Below, piece by piece: positions 42,475 through 51,514 of a DNA stretch of 64,000 nt. The stretch covers positions 434,001 to 498,000 of the forward strand of contig NZ_JABBDY010000001.1 in assembly GCF_012847295.1 (NCBI RefSeq), written 5' to 3'. Position 1 is the stretch's first letter. Each line of letters opens with the position of its first letter. The notes beneath the pieces were generated by a model that searched no databases, was not told the origin of the DNA, and saw only the letters and a list, made by a program, of their open reading frames with translations. This stretch comes from Microbacterium sp. MF43. GTDB taxonomy: Bacteria; Actinomycetota; Actinomycetes; Actinomycetales; Microbacteriaceae. Position numbers and translations under genes: made by a program.

Positions 42475-44543
42475 CCGCGATCCTTCCCAGCTACGTCCAG
42501 GGCGAGTGGTGGACGCCGGCGGATGCCTCGACCGGCGTCGACGTCCGCGATGCCTCGACCGGCGAACCCGTCTGCCGCGTGAGCACCGACGGCCTCGACC
42601 TCGGCGCCGCGCTCGCGTTCGCACGCACGGCCGGGCAGCGGAGCCTCGGCGAGCTGACGTTCCACCAGCGCGCCGTGCTGCTCAAGCAGTTCGCCCAGGC
42701 GCTCACCGCGCGCAAGCAGGAGCTGTACGACCTCTCCAAGCGTGCAGGCTCGACCGAGCGTGACTCGCTCAACGACGTCGACGGCGGCATCGGCGTGCTC
42801 TTCACCTACTCCTCGAAGGGACGCCGCGAGCTGCCCGATGGCAGTGTCTACCTGGATGGACCGGTCGAGGTGCTCTCGAAGGACGGGTCCTTCCTCGGGA
42901 GGCATGTGTACACCCGCCTGCCCGGCGTCGCGGTTCAGATCAACGCCTTCAACTTCCCGATGTGGGGCGCTCTGGAGAAGTTCGCTCCGGCGTTCCTCGC
43001 AGGCGTGCCGACCCTCGTGAAGCCCGCCACGCCCACCGCCTACATCGCCGAAGCGTGGGTCCGCATCCTGGTCGAGACCGGCCTTCTGCCTGACGGATCG
43101 CTTCAGCTCGTGAGCGGAAGTGTGCCGGACCTCTTCGCGCACCTTCGCCTGGGCGACCTGGTCGGCTTCACCGGCAGCGCGTCCACGGCCGAGCGGCTGC
43201 GGGCTCACGACAGCGTGCAGACGGGTGGCGTGCGCTTCACCAGCGAGACCGACTCCATCAACGCCTCGGTGCTCGGGCCCGACGCGACGCCGGGCACGCC
43301 CGAATTCGACGCGTACGTCCGCCAGCTCATGGTCGAGCTCACGACGAAGGCGGGGCAGAAGTGCACCGCCATTCGCCGGGCGATCGTGCCGGCCGCATCC
43401 GTCGATGCTCTCGTCGAGGCGGTGCGCGCCAGGATCGCGGAGCGCGTGGTGATCGGCGATCCGCATGCGCCGTCGGTCACGATGGGGCCGGTGGTGTCGC
43501 TCGAACAGCGCGAGGAGGTGCTGCGCAGCGTCGCCGCTCTCGAGGCCGCGGGTGGGCGCCTGCTGCTCGGATCGACTGAGCCGCCGCAGGTCGTGCACGC
43601 CGACGGATCGACGGGGGTCGCCGAGCGCGGCGCGTTCCTCGAGCCGCTGCTCATCGGGTTCACGGATGCCTCGGCATCCGCCGCGCACGAGGTCGAGGCC
43701 TTCGGCCCGGTCGCCAGCGTGCTGCCGTACTCGACCGTCGACGAAGCCGCCGACCTGGTGGGCAGGGGAGGGGGCTCGCTCGTGACGAGCGTCGCGACCA
43801 ATGACCCCGGCGTGGCCGCGACGCTGCTCGCCCGCACGGCGGCCTACAACGGCCGGCTCCTCTTTCTCGACCGCGACGATGCGCGCACGTCCACGGGCCA
43901 CGGGGCTCCGGTGCCCCACCTCGTGCACGGAGGACCCGGCCGCGCGGGCGGCGGTGAGGAACTCGGCGGCATGCGAGCCGTGCTCCACCACATGCAGCGC
44001 ACGGCGCTCCAGGGTTCGCCCGAGATGCTGACCGCCCTCACCGGCGTGTGGCATCAGGGGGCGGCATCCCGTTCCGACCGCCACCCGTTCCGCAAGTCGC
44101 TGGCCGAGCTCGCGATCGGCGACCAGGTCGTGTCGGGCTCGCGGGTGGTGACGCTCGACGACATCGAGACGTTCGCGCACTTCACCGGCGACCTCTTCTA
44201 CGCGCACATGGACGAGGAGGCGGCGGCCGCGAACCCGTTCTTCCCGGGCCGGGTCGCGCACGGCTACCTGCTCGTGTCGTGGGCGGCGGGACTCTTCGTC
44301 GACCCCGAGCCGGGCCCGGTGCTGGCGAACTACGGCCTCGAGAACCTGCGGTTCGTCACGCCGGTGTCGCCGGGCGATGAGATCCGCGTGGTGCTGACCG
44401 CGAAGCAGATCACGCCGCGCGAGACCGACGAGTACGGCGAGGTGCGGTGGGACGCCGTCATCCGCAACCAGAACGACGAGCTCGTCGCCTCGTACGACGT
44501 GCTTACGCTCGTCGCGAAGGAGCCGGCCGAGGCGGCATCGTGA
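42471..44543 (+). CDS. paaZ: oxepin-CoA hydrolase/3-oxo-5,6-dehydrosuberyl-CoA semialdehyde dehydrogenase
   Basis: A 690-residue bifunctional PaaZ. An N-terminal ALDH domain (~1-520) has QINAFNFPMWGALEKFAPA, the variant Glu region, and AGQKCTAIRR with the catalytic Cys. The C-terminal MaoC-type (R)-hydratase domain (~530-690) has HFTGDLFYAHMDEEAA and NPFFPGRVAHGYLLVSW, holding the Asp/His pair. It opens the oxepin-CoA ring and oxidises the resulting aldehyde. The fused form is the standard E. coli arrangement. GTG 42471 overlaps the paaH stop. Confidence 0.96.
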   Translation: MTAILPSYVQGEWWTPADASTGVDVRDASTGEPVCRVSTDGLDLGAALAFARTAGQRSLGELTFHQRAVLLKQFAQALTARKQELYDLSKRAGSTERDSLNDVDGGIGVLFTYSSKGRRELPDGSVYLDGPVEVLSKDGSFLGRHVYTRLPGVAVQINAFNFPMWGALEKFAPAFLAGVPTLVKPATPTAYIAEAWVRILVETGLLPDGSLQLVSGSVPDLFAHLRLGDLVGFTGSASTAERLRAHDSVQTGGVRFTSETDSINASVLGPDATPGTPEFDAYVRQLMVELTTKAGQKCTAIRRAIVPAASVDALVEAVRARIAERVVIGDPHAPSVTMGPVVSLEQREEVLRSVAALEAAGGRLLLGSTEPPQVVHADGSTGVAERGAFLEPLLIGFTDASASAAHEVEAFGPVASVLPYSTVDEAADLVGRGGGSLVTSVATNDPGVAATLLARTAAYNGRLLFLDRDDARTSTGHGAPVPHLVHGGPGRAGGGEELGGMRAVLHHMQRTALQGSPEMLTALTGVWHQGAASRSDRHPFRKSLAELAIGDQVVSGSRVVTLDDIETFAHFTGDLFYAHMDEEAAAANPFFPGRVAHGYLLVSWAAGLFVDPEPGPVLANYGLENLRFVTPVSPGDEIRVVLTAKQITPRETDEYGEVRWDAVIRNQNDELVASYDVLTLVAKEPAEAAS

Positions 44544-44965
44544 CCGTCGATCCCGCCGAGCACTTCGCCGGCGCGCGCGAGATGCTGCGCCGCGACCGCC
44601 TCTCGGCCGCGCTCGGCATGGTGGTTGTGCGCGACGAGCCGGGTGAGGCGGTCGTCTCGATGGTCGTGCGCGAGGACATGACGAACGGCTTCGGCATCAC
44701 CCACGGCGGGATCGTCTTCGCGCTGGCCGACACCGCGTTCGCCATGGCGTGCAACGACGACGACGCGGTGACGGTGTCGGCCGGCGCCGACATCACCTAC
44801 CTCGCGTCGACGACGCCGGGTCAGACGCTCATGGCGACGGCCCGGCGGCGTTCGCGGTCGGGCCGGACGGGCGTGTTCGACGTCACGGTCACCGACGAGA
44901 CCGGCGCGGTGGTCGCCGAGTTCCGTGGGCGGTCGCTCACCACGAGGCGCGTCGCGGGAGGGTGA
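44540..44965 (+). CDS. paaI: hydroxyphenylacetyl-CoA thioesterase
   Basis: A 141-residue hotdog-fold thioesterase with the PaaI signature MTNGFGITHGGIVFALADTA (catalytic Asp/His region) and a SAGADITYLAST strand. It hydrolyses dead-end acyl-CoA intermediates and so rescues CoA during phenylacetate breakdown. GTG 44540 overlaps the paaZ stop as GTGA. It is the last gene of the paaF-paaI unit; a new promoter with its own operator precedes paaA. Confidence 0.93.
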   Translation: MTVDPAEHFAGAREMLRRDRLSAALGMVVVRDEPGEAVVSMVVREDMTNGFGITHGGIVFALADTAFAMACNDDDAVTVSAGADITYLASTTPGQTLMATARRRSRSGRTGVFDVTVTDETGAVVAEFRGRSLTTRRVAGG

Positions 44966-45010
44966 CGTCCGCCCCCGAGGGGTACCGACCTGCCGCCGAG
45001 CGGCGTAGAC

Positions 45011-45033
45011 TTACTGAACGAACGGTCTGTAAA
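45011..45033. promoter_or_regulatory. PaaR-like operator 2
   Basis: Starts TTACTGAACGAACGG and ends GTAAA. It matches operator 1 in TTACTGA-x-CGA-x-CG and in the terminal TAA. A -10-like TAGACT (45006-45011) abuts it. It lies 13 bases upstream of the paaA ATG (AAGGAG between), so binding would block the epoxidase operon. Confidence 0.72.
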
Positions 45034-45046
45034 TAAGGAGTCGAGG

Positions 45047-46024
45047 ATGACTGCACCCGATCTGAGCGTGCTCGCGCCGGACGAGGCCGAGGAGCAGGCG
45101 GCGTTCGACGCACTCATCGCCGCAGAGCAGCGCATCGAGCCGCGCGACTGGATGCCCGAGGCGTACCGCAAGACCCTGATCCGGCAGATCTCGCAGCACG
45201 CGCACTCCGAGATCATCGGCATGCAGCCCGAGGGCAACTGGATCACGCGCGCACCGAGCCTCAAGCGCAAGGCGATCCTGATGGCCAAGGTGCAGGACGA
45301 GGCGGGGCACGGGCTCTATCTGTACTCGGCCGCGCAGACGCTCGGCATCACGCGCGACGAGATGACGCAGCAGCTCATCGACGGCAAGGCCAAGTACTCG
45401 TCGATCTTCAACTACCCGACCCCGACGTGGGCCGACATGGGAGCGATCGGCTGGCTCGTCGACGGCGCGGCGATCTGCAACCAGGTGCCGCTGTGCCGCG
45501 CCTCGTACGGTCCGTACGGCCGCGCGATGGTGCGCATCTGCAAGGAGGAGTCGTTCCACCAGCGGCAGGGTTTCGAGATCCTCCTCGCGCTCATGCAGGG
45601 GACGCCGGCGCAGCAGAAGATGGCCCAGGACGCCGTGGACCGCTGGTACTGGCCGAGCCTCATGATGTTCGGGCCGCCCGACGACGAGTCGCCGAACTCG
45701 GCGCAGTCGATGGCGTGGAAGATCAAGCGGTTCTCCAACGACGAACTGCGCCAGCGGTTCATCGGGATGCTCGTGCCGCAGGCCGAGGTGCTCGGCGTGA
45801 CCCTTCCCGACCCGGAGCTGCGCTGGATCGAGGAGGAGCAGCGCTGGCACACGAGCGAGATCGACTGGGCGGAGTTCCACGAAGTCCTGCGCGGCCGCGG
45901 CCCCATGAACGCCGAGCGGCTGCGCAATCGCCGCACCGCGCACGAAGACGGCGCGTGGGTGCGCGAGGCGGCGGCGGCCTACGCCCGCAAGCAGGCCGCA
46001 CGCGCGGAAGGACAGGTGGCATGA
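45047..46024 (+). CDS. paaA: 1,2-phenylacetyl-CoA epoxidase, catalytic subunit A
   Basis: A 325-residue di-iron oxygenase subunit. Metal-ligand blocks [23 protein letters not shown] and [15 protein letters not shown] (E-x2-H type) are all present. With PaaC it forms the core that epoxidises the aromatic ring of phenylacetyl-CoA using O2 and electrons from PaaE. The ATG at 45047 follows AAGGAG. Its stop overlaps paaB. Confidence 0.97.
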   Translation: MTAPDLSVLAPDEAEEQAAFDALIAAEQRIEPRDWMPEAYRKTLIRQISQHAHSEIIGMQPEGNWITRAPSLKRKAILMAKVQDEAGHGLYLYSAAQTLGITRDEMTQQLIDGKAKYSSIFNYPTPTWADMGAIGWLVDGAAICNQVPLCRASYGPYGRAMVRICKEESFHQRQGFEILLALMQGTPAQQKMAQDAVDRWYWPSLMMFGPPDDESPNSAQSMAWKIKRFSNDELRQRFIGMLVPQAEVLGVTLPDPELRWIEEEQRWHTSEIDWAEFHEVLRGRGPMNAERLRNRRTAHEDGAWVREAAAAYARKQAARAEGQVA

Positions 46025-46329
46025 TGGCGACCCCCGGTGCATCCGAACGCGAGACCTGGCCGCTGTGGGAGGTGTTCGTGCGGGCGAACCGCGGACTCAG
46101 CCACGTGCACGCCGGCTCGCTCCACGCTCCCGACGCCGAGTTCGCGCTGCGCAACGCCCGCGACCTCTACACGCGGCGCGGGGAAGGCACGTCGGTGTGG
46201 GTCGTGCCCGCCGACGCGATCACCACCAGCGACCCCGACTCGAAGGGCGCGTTCTTCGAGAGCCCGGCGGGCAAGAACTACCGCCACGCGGTGTACTACA
46301 CCGCCTCCGAGGGGGTGCCGCACCTGTGA
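46021..46329 (+). CDS. paaB: phenylacetyl-CoA epoxidase subunit B
   Basis: A 102-residue small subunit with the conserved [20 protein letters not shown] opening, [18 protein letters not shown] and the C-terminal [11 protein letters not shown] block. PaaB bridges PaaAC heterodimers and is needed for activity in vivo. ATG 46021 (with a second ATG directly after) overlaps the paaA stop; its own stop overlaps the GTG of paaC. Confidence 0.97.
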   Translation: MMATPGASERETWPLWEVFVRANRGLSHVHAGSLHAPDAEFALRNARDLYTRRGEGTSVWVVPADAITTSDPDSKGAFFESPAGKNYRHAVYYTASEGVPHL

Positions 46330-47204
46330 GCACCGAACTCCAGGGCATTTCGTCTCGCTCCGCTCGCTCAACGACCGAGACGAAACGCCCCGACCCGCAC
46401 GGCGACGTCACCGTCGAGAGCGTCCGTCTGTCGGCAGAGCTCACGGGCGAAGACGGCCGCATCGCGTCCCCCGACATCGCCGAGTACGCGCTGTGGCTCG
46501 GCGACGATGCGCTCATCCTGGCGCAGCAGCTGGGCGGCTGGATCGCGCGTGCCCCAGAGCTCGAAGAGGATGTCGCCCTCGGCAACATCGCGCTCGATCT
46601 CCTCGGGCATGCGCGGTCGCTCCTGCACTACGCCGGGACGGCCGACGGTCGTTCCGAAGACGACCTGGCGTACTGGCGCGACGAGCCGGAGTTCCGCAGC
46701 GCGTGGCTCTTCGAGCAGCCGAACGGGGACTTCGCGCAGACGATCGCGCGGCAGCTCGTGGCATCCGCCTACCAGTTCGAGCTGTACACGGCGCTGCAGG
46801 AGTCGTCCGATCCGACGCTCGCCGCGATCGCGGCCAAGGCCGTCAAAGAAGTGGACTACCACCGCGACCACGCGGTGCAGTGGACCCTGCGCCTGGCCGG
46901 CGGCACCGACGAGTCCCGCCAACGCATGATCCGCGCGATCGGCGACGTGTGGCCGTATGTCGACGAGCTGTTCCGCGACGAGCCGCTCATCGATCGTCTC
47001 GACGGGGTCGCCGTGCGCCCGTCGTCGTTGCGGGCGGCGTTCGACGGCGTCATCACCGCCGTGTTCGCCGAAGCCGAGCTCGAGGTGCCGGCGGGCTTCA
47101 CGTCCTCGGGCGGCGGCCGGCGCGGCTCGCACTTTCCGGACCTGGGGTTCGTGCTCGCCGAGATGCAGGTCCTCGCCCGTCAGCACCCGGGAGCGACATG
47201 GTGA
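46326..47204 (+). CDS. paaC: phenylacetyl-CoA epoxidase subunit C, with repeat-derived N-terminus
   Basis: A 292-residue structural partner of PaaA (di-iron-like fold without the full metal site). Recognisable blocks are YALWLGDDALILAQQLGGWI, ALDLLGHARSLLHYAG, ASAYQFELYTAL and KEVDYHRDHAVQW. The protein is about 40 residues longer than the E. coli one. Residues 8-20 (ISSRSARSTTETK) are encoded by a copy of the palindromic interspersed repeat at 46347-46387, so the start region has been extended by a repeat without breaking the frame. The GTG at 46326 overlaps the paaB stop. Confidence 0.93.
   Translation: MSTELQGISSRSARSTTETKRPDPHGDVTVESVRLSAELTGEDGRIASPDIAEYALWLGDDALILAQQLGGWIARAPELEEDVALGNIALDLLGHARSLLHYAGTADGRSEDDLAYWRDEPEFRSAWLFEQPNGDFAQTIARQLVASAYQFELYTALQESSDPTLAAIAAKAVKEVDYHRDHAVQWTLRLAGGTDESRQRMIRAIGDVWPYVDELFRDEPLIDRLDGVAVRPSSLRAAFDGVITAVFAEAELEVPAGFTSSGGGRRGSHFPDLGFVLAEMQVLARQHPGATW
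46347..46387. repeat. short copy of the interspersed palindrome inside paaC
   Basis: TTTCGTCTCG (46348-46357) and CGAGACGAAA (46376-46385) are inverted arms around CTCCGCTCGCTCAACGAC. This is the same family as the repeats at 34691, 49666 and 56265, here lying within the first 21 codons of paaC. Confidence 0.8.
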
Positions 47205-47695
47205 GCCCGACGGCGGCAGAGGCATCCGCCCGCGCCTGGCAGGTCGCGGCGACCGTCGTCGATCCCGAGGTCCCGGTCCTCACGATCGAAGACCTCGGGG
47301 TGCTGCGCGATGTGTCGGTCTCGGGTGACACGGTGACCGTCACGATCACGCCGACGTACTCCGGGTGCCCCGCGGTCGATGCGATCCGCGACGACGTGGT
47401 GCTCGCGCTCACCGACGCCGGGTTCCGCGACGTCGATGTGCGCCTCACGCTCTCGCCGGCATGGACCACCGACTGGATGAGCGACGCCGGCAAGGAGAAG
47501 CTCCATGCTTACGGCATCGCGCCGCCGACCGGTCGTGCGGCGGTCGGTCCGATCCGCGTCGCGCTCGCTGTGAAGTGCCCTCGCTGCGGATCGCTCGACA
47601 CGCGCGAGCTCGCCCGCTTCGGCTCGACCTCGTGCAAGGCGCTCTACGAGTGCCGCGCGTGCCTCGAGCCGTTCGACCACTTCAAGGTGCACTGA
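47198..47695 (+). CDS. paaD: phenylacetyl-CoA epoxidase assembly protein D
   Basis: A 165-residue protein with an N-terminal MIP18/DUF59 domain (VVDPEVPVLTIEDLGVLRDV, YSGCPAVDAIRDDV) and a C-terminal zinc-ribbon-like set of cysteines (CPRCGS, STSCKALYECRACLEPF). PaaD is required to mature the epoxidase or its reductase, probably through Fe-S cluster insertion. ATG 47198 or GTG 47201 would both work; the ATG is chosen, overlapping the paaC stop. The stop overlaps paaE as TGATG. Confidence 0.95.
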   Translation: MVSPTAAEASARAWQVAATVVDPEVPVLTIEDLGVLRDVSVSGDTVTVTITPTYSGCPAVDAIRDDVVLALTDAGFRDVDVRLTLSPAWTTDWMSDAGKEKLHAYGIAPPTGRAAVGPIRVALAVKCPRCGSLDTRELARFGSTSCKALYECRACLEPFDHFKVH

Positions 47696-48894
47696 TGGCC
47701 ACCGGTCCCGACGCGACCGCCCGCGAGAACGAGCGCATCGCCGAGACGCTGCTGAGCAGCGCCGTCGGCGGCCCCCGCACGGTCAAGCGCCGGGCGCGGT
47801 TCCACACGCTGCGGGTCGCGGCGGTGCGGCCGTTGACGGATGCCTCGGTCGAGGTCACATTCGCGATCCCCGAGGCGATCCGCGACGAGTTCGACTACCT
47901 CGCCGGCCAGCACGTCGCGCTGCGTACGATGCTCGACGGTCACGAGGTGCGCCGGTCGTACTCCCTGTGCCGCGCGGAGGAGTCGGGCGGTGGCGGCGAC
48001 GGTCCGCGAACGATCAGCGTCGCGATCAAGCGTGATCAGGGTGGCCGCTTCTCCACGTGGGCGCAGTCCGAACTCAAGCCCGGGGATCGCCTCGACGTGA
48101 TGAGCCCGCAGGGAAGCTTCACCTCGACGCTCGCCGACCTCGACGCAGCCCACGTCGCCGGCATCGCCGCCGGGTCGGGCATCACACCTCTCATGGCGCT
48201 CGCTGCGACGGTGCTCGCCCGCTCCGAGACGTCCCGCTTCACGCTGGTGTACACGAACCGGTCCACGACGGACGTCATGTTCCTCGAGGAGCTCGCCGAC
48301 CTCAAGGACCGCTACCCGTCGCGCCTGGCGCTCCACCACGTGCTCTCGCGCGAGCAGCGCGCGGCCCCGCTCCTGTCGGGACGCATCGACGAGGACCGCT
48401 TGCGCCGCATCCTCGACGCCCTCGTGTTGCCCGAGACGGTGGACGAATGGTTCCTGTGCGGGCCGTTCGAGCTCGTGCAGCTGTGCCGCGACACCCTCGC
48501 CGACATCGGAGTCGCCCCCGAGCACGTGCGGTACGAGCTGTTCACGACGGGCGAGAACGGCCGCGTCGAAGCGCCGTCGGGAAGACCCGTCCAGGTGCGC
48601 GCCGACGAGCCCGTGCACCGCATCGAGGTCACCCTCGACGGCCAGTCGGCCACGATCGAGAGCCCGGTGTCGGCGCACGAGTCGATCCTCAACGCGGCGC
48701 TGCGCGTGCGTCCGGACGCGCCCTTCGCCTGCGCCGGGGGAGTGTGCGGCACGTGCCGTGCCCGCCTCCTCGAGGGCTCGGTCTCGATGACCGAGAACTA
48801 CGCGCTCGAGCCCGACGAACTGGAGCGCGGATACATCCTGACCTGCCAGTCACATCCCACGACCGACCGGGTCGTGGTCGACTACGACGTGTGA
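47695..48894 (+). CDS. paaE: phenylacetyl-CoA epoxidase reductase subunit E
   Basis: A 399-residue flavo-iron-sulfur reductase. The FAD domain has HEVRRSYSLCRAEE, the NAD(P) domain GIAAGSGITPLMALAA, and the C-terminal plant-type 2Fe-2S ferredoxin CAGGVCGTCRARLLEG with a final Cys in LTCQSHP. It delivers electrons from NADPH to the PaaABC oxygenase. It is about 40 residues longer than E. coli PaaE, partly in a polar N-terminus. Confidence 0.96.
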   Translation: MATGPDATARENERIAETLLSSAVGGPRTVKRRARFHTLRVAAVRPLTDASVEVTFAIPEAIRDEFDYLAGQHVALRTMLDGHEVRRSYSLCRAEESGGGGDGPRTISVAIKRDQGGRFSTWAQSELKPGDRLDVMSPQGSFTSTLADLDAAHVAGIAAGSGITPLMALAATVLARSETSRFTLVYTNRSTTDVMFLEELADLKDRYPSRLALHHVLSREQRAAPLLSGRIDEDRLRRILDALVLPETVDEWFLCGPFELVQLCRDTLADIGVAPEHVRYELFTTGENGRVEAPSGRPVQVRADEPVHRIEVTLDGQSATIESPVSAHESILNAALRVRPDAPFACAGGVCGTCRARLLEGSVSMTENYALEPDELERGYILTCQSHPTTDRVVVDYDV

Positions 48895-48901
48895 GGAACC
48901 C

Positions 48902-49663
48902 ATGATCCAGCTGCACATCGCCGACGGCGTCGCCGAGGTCGTGCTCGACGCGCCCGACAAGCTCAACGCGCTCACCCTCGAGGCGATCGGAGAGCTCGAC
49001 GCCGCCTATGCGGAGGCCGAGGCATCCGGTGTCCGCGCCCTCGTGCTGCGCGGAGAGGGGCGCGCCTTCTGCGCCGGACGCGACATCACCGGGGTCGACC
49101 CCGCCACCGACGATGTGCTGGGCTATCTGGGCGCGGTCGAGGGCGTCATGCGACGGATGGCGGCCTTCCCGGCGCCGACCTTCGCCGCCGTGCACGGCGC
49201 GTGCCTCGGCGTCGGGCTCGGCCTCGCGATCGCGACCGACGTGGTCTACGTCGCCAGGACGGCGAAAGTGGGCTCGCCGTTCGCGAACCTCGGTGCGCTG
49301 CTCGACTCCGGAGGGCACGCGCTGCTCTACGAGCGTCTCGGGGCGCACCGGGCGCTGGACCTCATCTACACCGGCGACCTGCTGTCGGGTGCCGAAGCGG
49401 TGGAGTCGGGACTGTTCAGCCGTGCGCTGCCCGCCGACGAGGTGCTCGGATTCACGCGCGAGCGCGCGGCGCGAGCGGCTGCCGGACCCACGCAGGCGTT
49501 CCTCGCATCCAAGCGCCTCATCGACAAGCTGCGCGACGAGCGGCTGTGGCGGGTCGTGGCCGAGGAGAACCGCGGGCAGGACGAGCTGCGGCACACCGCC
49601 GACTACCGCGAGGGCTTCGCGGCCTTCGGCGAGAAGCGCCCTCCGACGTTCTCCGGTTCCTGA
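48902..49663 (+). CDS. paaG: crotonase-family isomerase, PaaG-like
   Basis: A 253-residue crotonase-fold enzyme. The oxyanion-hole segments are GEGRAFCAGRDITG and AVHGACLGVGLGLAIATD. GALLDSGGHALL carries the single catalytic Asp typical of PaaG-type isomerases instead of the second Glu of hydratases. It should convert the ring 1,2-epoxide to oxepin-CoA. Its place directly after paaE supports this. The ATG at 48902 is seven bases after the paaE stop. Confidence 0.87.
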   Translation: MIQLHIADGVAEVVLDAPDKLNALTLEAIGELDAAYAEAEASGVRALVLRGEGRAFCAGRDITGVDPATDDVLGYLGAVEGVMRRMAAFPAPTFAAVHGACLGVGLGLAIATDVVYVARTAKVGSPFANLGALLDSGGHALLYERLGAHRALDLIYTGDLLSGAEAVESGLFSRALPADEVLGFTRERAARAAAGPTQAFLASKRLIDKLRDERLWRVVAEENRGQDELRHTADYREGFAAFGEKRPPTFSGS

Positions 49664-49665
49664 AC

Positions 49666-49700
49666 CGTTTCGTCTCGCTGCGCTCGCCCGACGACCGGGG
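49666..49700. repeat. partial copy of the interspersed palindrome after paaG
   Basis: CGTTTCGTCTCGCTGCGCTC followed by GCCCGACGACCGG gives only the left arm of the family found at 34691 and 56265. It fills the 51-base gap between convergent paaG and the ThDP-enzyme gene and may serve as a transcription boundary. Confidence 0.7.
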
Positions 49701-49714
49701 CTCGGCGCCGGGGC

Positions 49715-51367
49715 TCACGAGTTCACGCGGATGATCTCCTGCTGGTACGGCGCGACGACGGTTCCCGAGATGCGGCAGTCGAGCATGAGGAATCGGCGGG
49801 ATGCCTCGGGCTCCGCCGTCCACGACGCGAGACGATCCAGGTCGGACATCGTCCGCACGACGACGCCTTCGGCGCCGACGCCCGCGGCGAGGGCGGCGAA
49901 GTCGACCTCGGGGATGCGCATGGGGCCCTCGGCGAGCCCCTTCAGCCCGTAGAGGTTCACCTCGGCGCCGTATGCGGCGTCGTTCCAGACGACCGCCAGG
50001 CCCCGGCCGCCGGCGACGCGCACCGCGGTCTCGAGGTCGGCGAGCGCCATGAGGCCGCCGCCGTCGCCGCTCGTGAGCACGACCGTGGAGGTCGGCTGCG
50101 CGAGCGCCGCACCCGCCACGGACGGGAAGCCCAGGCCGATCGACTGGAAGGCGGTGCCGACCATCATCATGCGGTCGGGAGATGACACCGGCCAGTACAT
50201 GTTGGCCCACCCGATGAAGTGCCCGCCGTCCGAGACGACGACGCGGTCGTCGGGGAGCAGCTCGCCGATGCGCGCCGCGATCGAGCGGGGGTCCAGACGC
50301 CCGTCAGGGGCGATCCCGTCACCGAGGTCGTACCGGCGCGCCCTCGCGACGTCGACGCTCTCGCGCCAGCCGCTCGGGGCGGCGCCCCTGGCGGCGAGGG
50401 CCGTCACGAGCTCGCTCGCCACGACGGCGGCGTCTCCGCGCACGAATCCGCCGACGTGCGGATGCGTCGCGGCCGGCGCGACGTCTACCTGGAACACCCG
50501 CGTCCCCGGTGCGAACAGGTCGCCGAAGCGCATCGTGAACTGGTTGAGGGATGCCCCGAAGACGACCGCCACGTCCGCTTCGCGCACGAGCGACATCGCG
50601 CCCTCGGCGCCGAAGCCTCCGGTCACGCCGAGGTCGAACTCGGCGCGGGGGAACACGCCGCGTCCGAGCGCCGTCGACGCGGTCAGCGCTCCGACGGCGT
50701 CCGCGAGCCGGCCCAGCGCCCCGCCGGCGCCGCAGATCCATGCTCCGCGCCCGGCGAGCAGGAAGGGCCGCTTCGCCGCCGCGAGGGCGGACGCGAGATC
50801 CGCGATCGCGCCCGCGGCGAAGGGCCCGGCGGGGGCCAGGGGAGCGGGGAGCCGCGGCTCCGGAGCCTCGGGGAGGGGGCCTGCGTCACGCGCCGCGACG
50901 TCGTAGGGGATCGCGAGCACGGTGGGCACGCGGTAGGTGAGGGCGTGCTCGATCGCGATGACGGTCGTGGCCGCGGCATCCGCTCGCCCGACGGTGTACG
51001 TGCGAGCGCCGACCGCCGACGCCATCGCGATCTGGTCGACGTCCCACGGGCGTGGACCCGAGGTCGGCTCGTCACCGACGACGAGCACCAGCGGCACGTG
51101 CGCCTGAACGGCCTCGGCGAGCGCCGTGAGCGTGTTGGTGAAGCCGGCGCCGTAGGTCGCCGTGGCGGCGGCGAGGCGGCCCGAGGCGCGGTGATAGGCA
51201 TCGGCGGCGACGACGCCGCCGGCCTCGTGGCGGACCGCGGTGAAGGCGACATCGGTCGAGCGCTCGAGTGCGTCGAGGAAGTAGGCGTTGCCGTTGCCCA
51301 TCACCCCGAAGACGTGGTCGATGTGGCGGGCGAGGGTGAGCGCGACGTGCGCGGAGACGGTCGGCAT
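49715..51367 (-). CDS. thiamine-diphosphate-dependent enzyme, acetolactate-synthase-like
   Basis: A 550-residue ThDP enzyme with the three usual domains. The N-terminal pyrimidine-binding domain has the catalytic Glu in AVRHEAGGVVAADAY; a central domain follows; the C-terminal PP domain carries GDGGGLMALADLETAV ending about 29 residues later in NDAAYG (the GDG-x-N metal motif). Candidate reactions are decarboxylation or carboligation of a 2-oxo acid; no residue set singles out benzoylformate, phenylpyruvate or acetolactate. ATG 51367 has AGGAG upstream. It lies between the paa genes and the IclR/mobA locus, suggesting an aromatic-acid side route. Confidence 0.82.
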   Translation of the reverse strand: MPTVSAHVALTLARHIDHVFGVMGNGNAYFLDALERSTDVAFTAVRHEAGGVVAADAYHRASGRLAAATATYGAGFTNTLTALAEAVQAHVPLVLVVGDEPTSGPRPWDVDQIAMASAVGARTYTVGRADAAATTVIAIEHALTYRVPTVLAIPYDVAARDAGPLPEAPEPRLPAPLAPAGPFAAGAIADLASALAAAKRPFLLAGRGAWICGAGGALGRLADAVGALTASTALGRGVFPRAEFDLGVTGGFGAEGAMSLVREADVAVVFGASLNQFTMRFGDLFAPGTRVFQVDVAPAATHPHVGGFVRGDAAVVASELVTALAARGAAPSGWRESVDVARARRYDLGDGIAPDGRLDPRSIAARIGELLPDDRVVVSDGGHFIGWANMYWPVSSPDRMMMVGTAFQSIGLGFPSVAGAALAQPTSTVVLTSGDGGGLMALADLETAVRVAGGRGLAVVWNDAAYGAEVNLYGLKGLAEGPMRIPEVDFAALAAGVGAEGVVVRTMSDLDRLASWTAEPEASRRFLMLDCRISGTVVAPYQQEIIRVNS

Positions 51368-51514
51368 GAGGGAACTCCTGCAAGACGGGAACGGGTGTGA
51401 GGCCGTATGTGTCTCGCGCGTTCGCGCTGCGTGCCCTTTTTTCGAGCACCGCCGGGATCGTCCCCGCCGGACGTGATGAGTATGCCACACGTCCGACGCG
51501 GCAAGATGGGTGGC

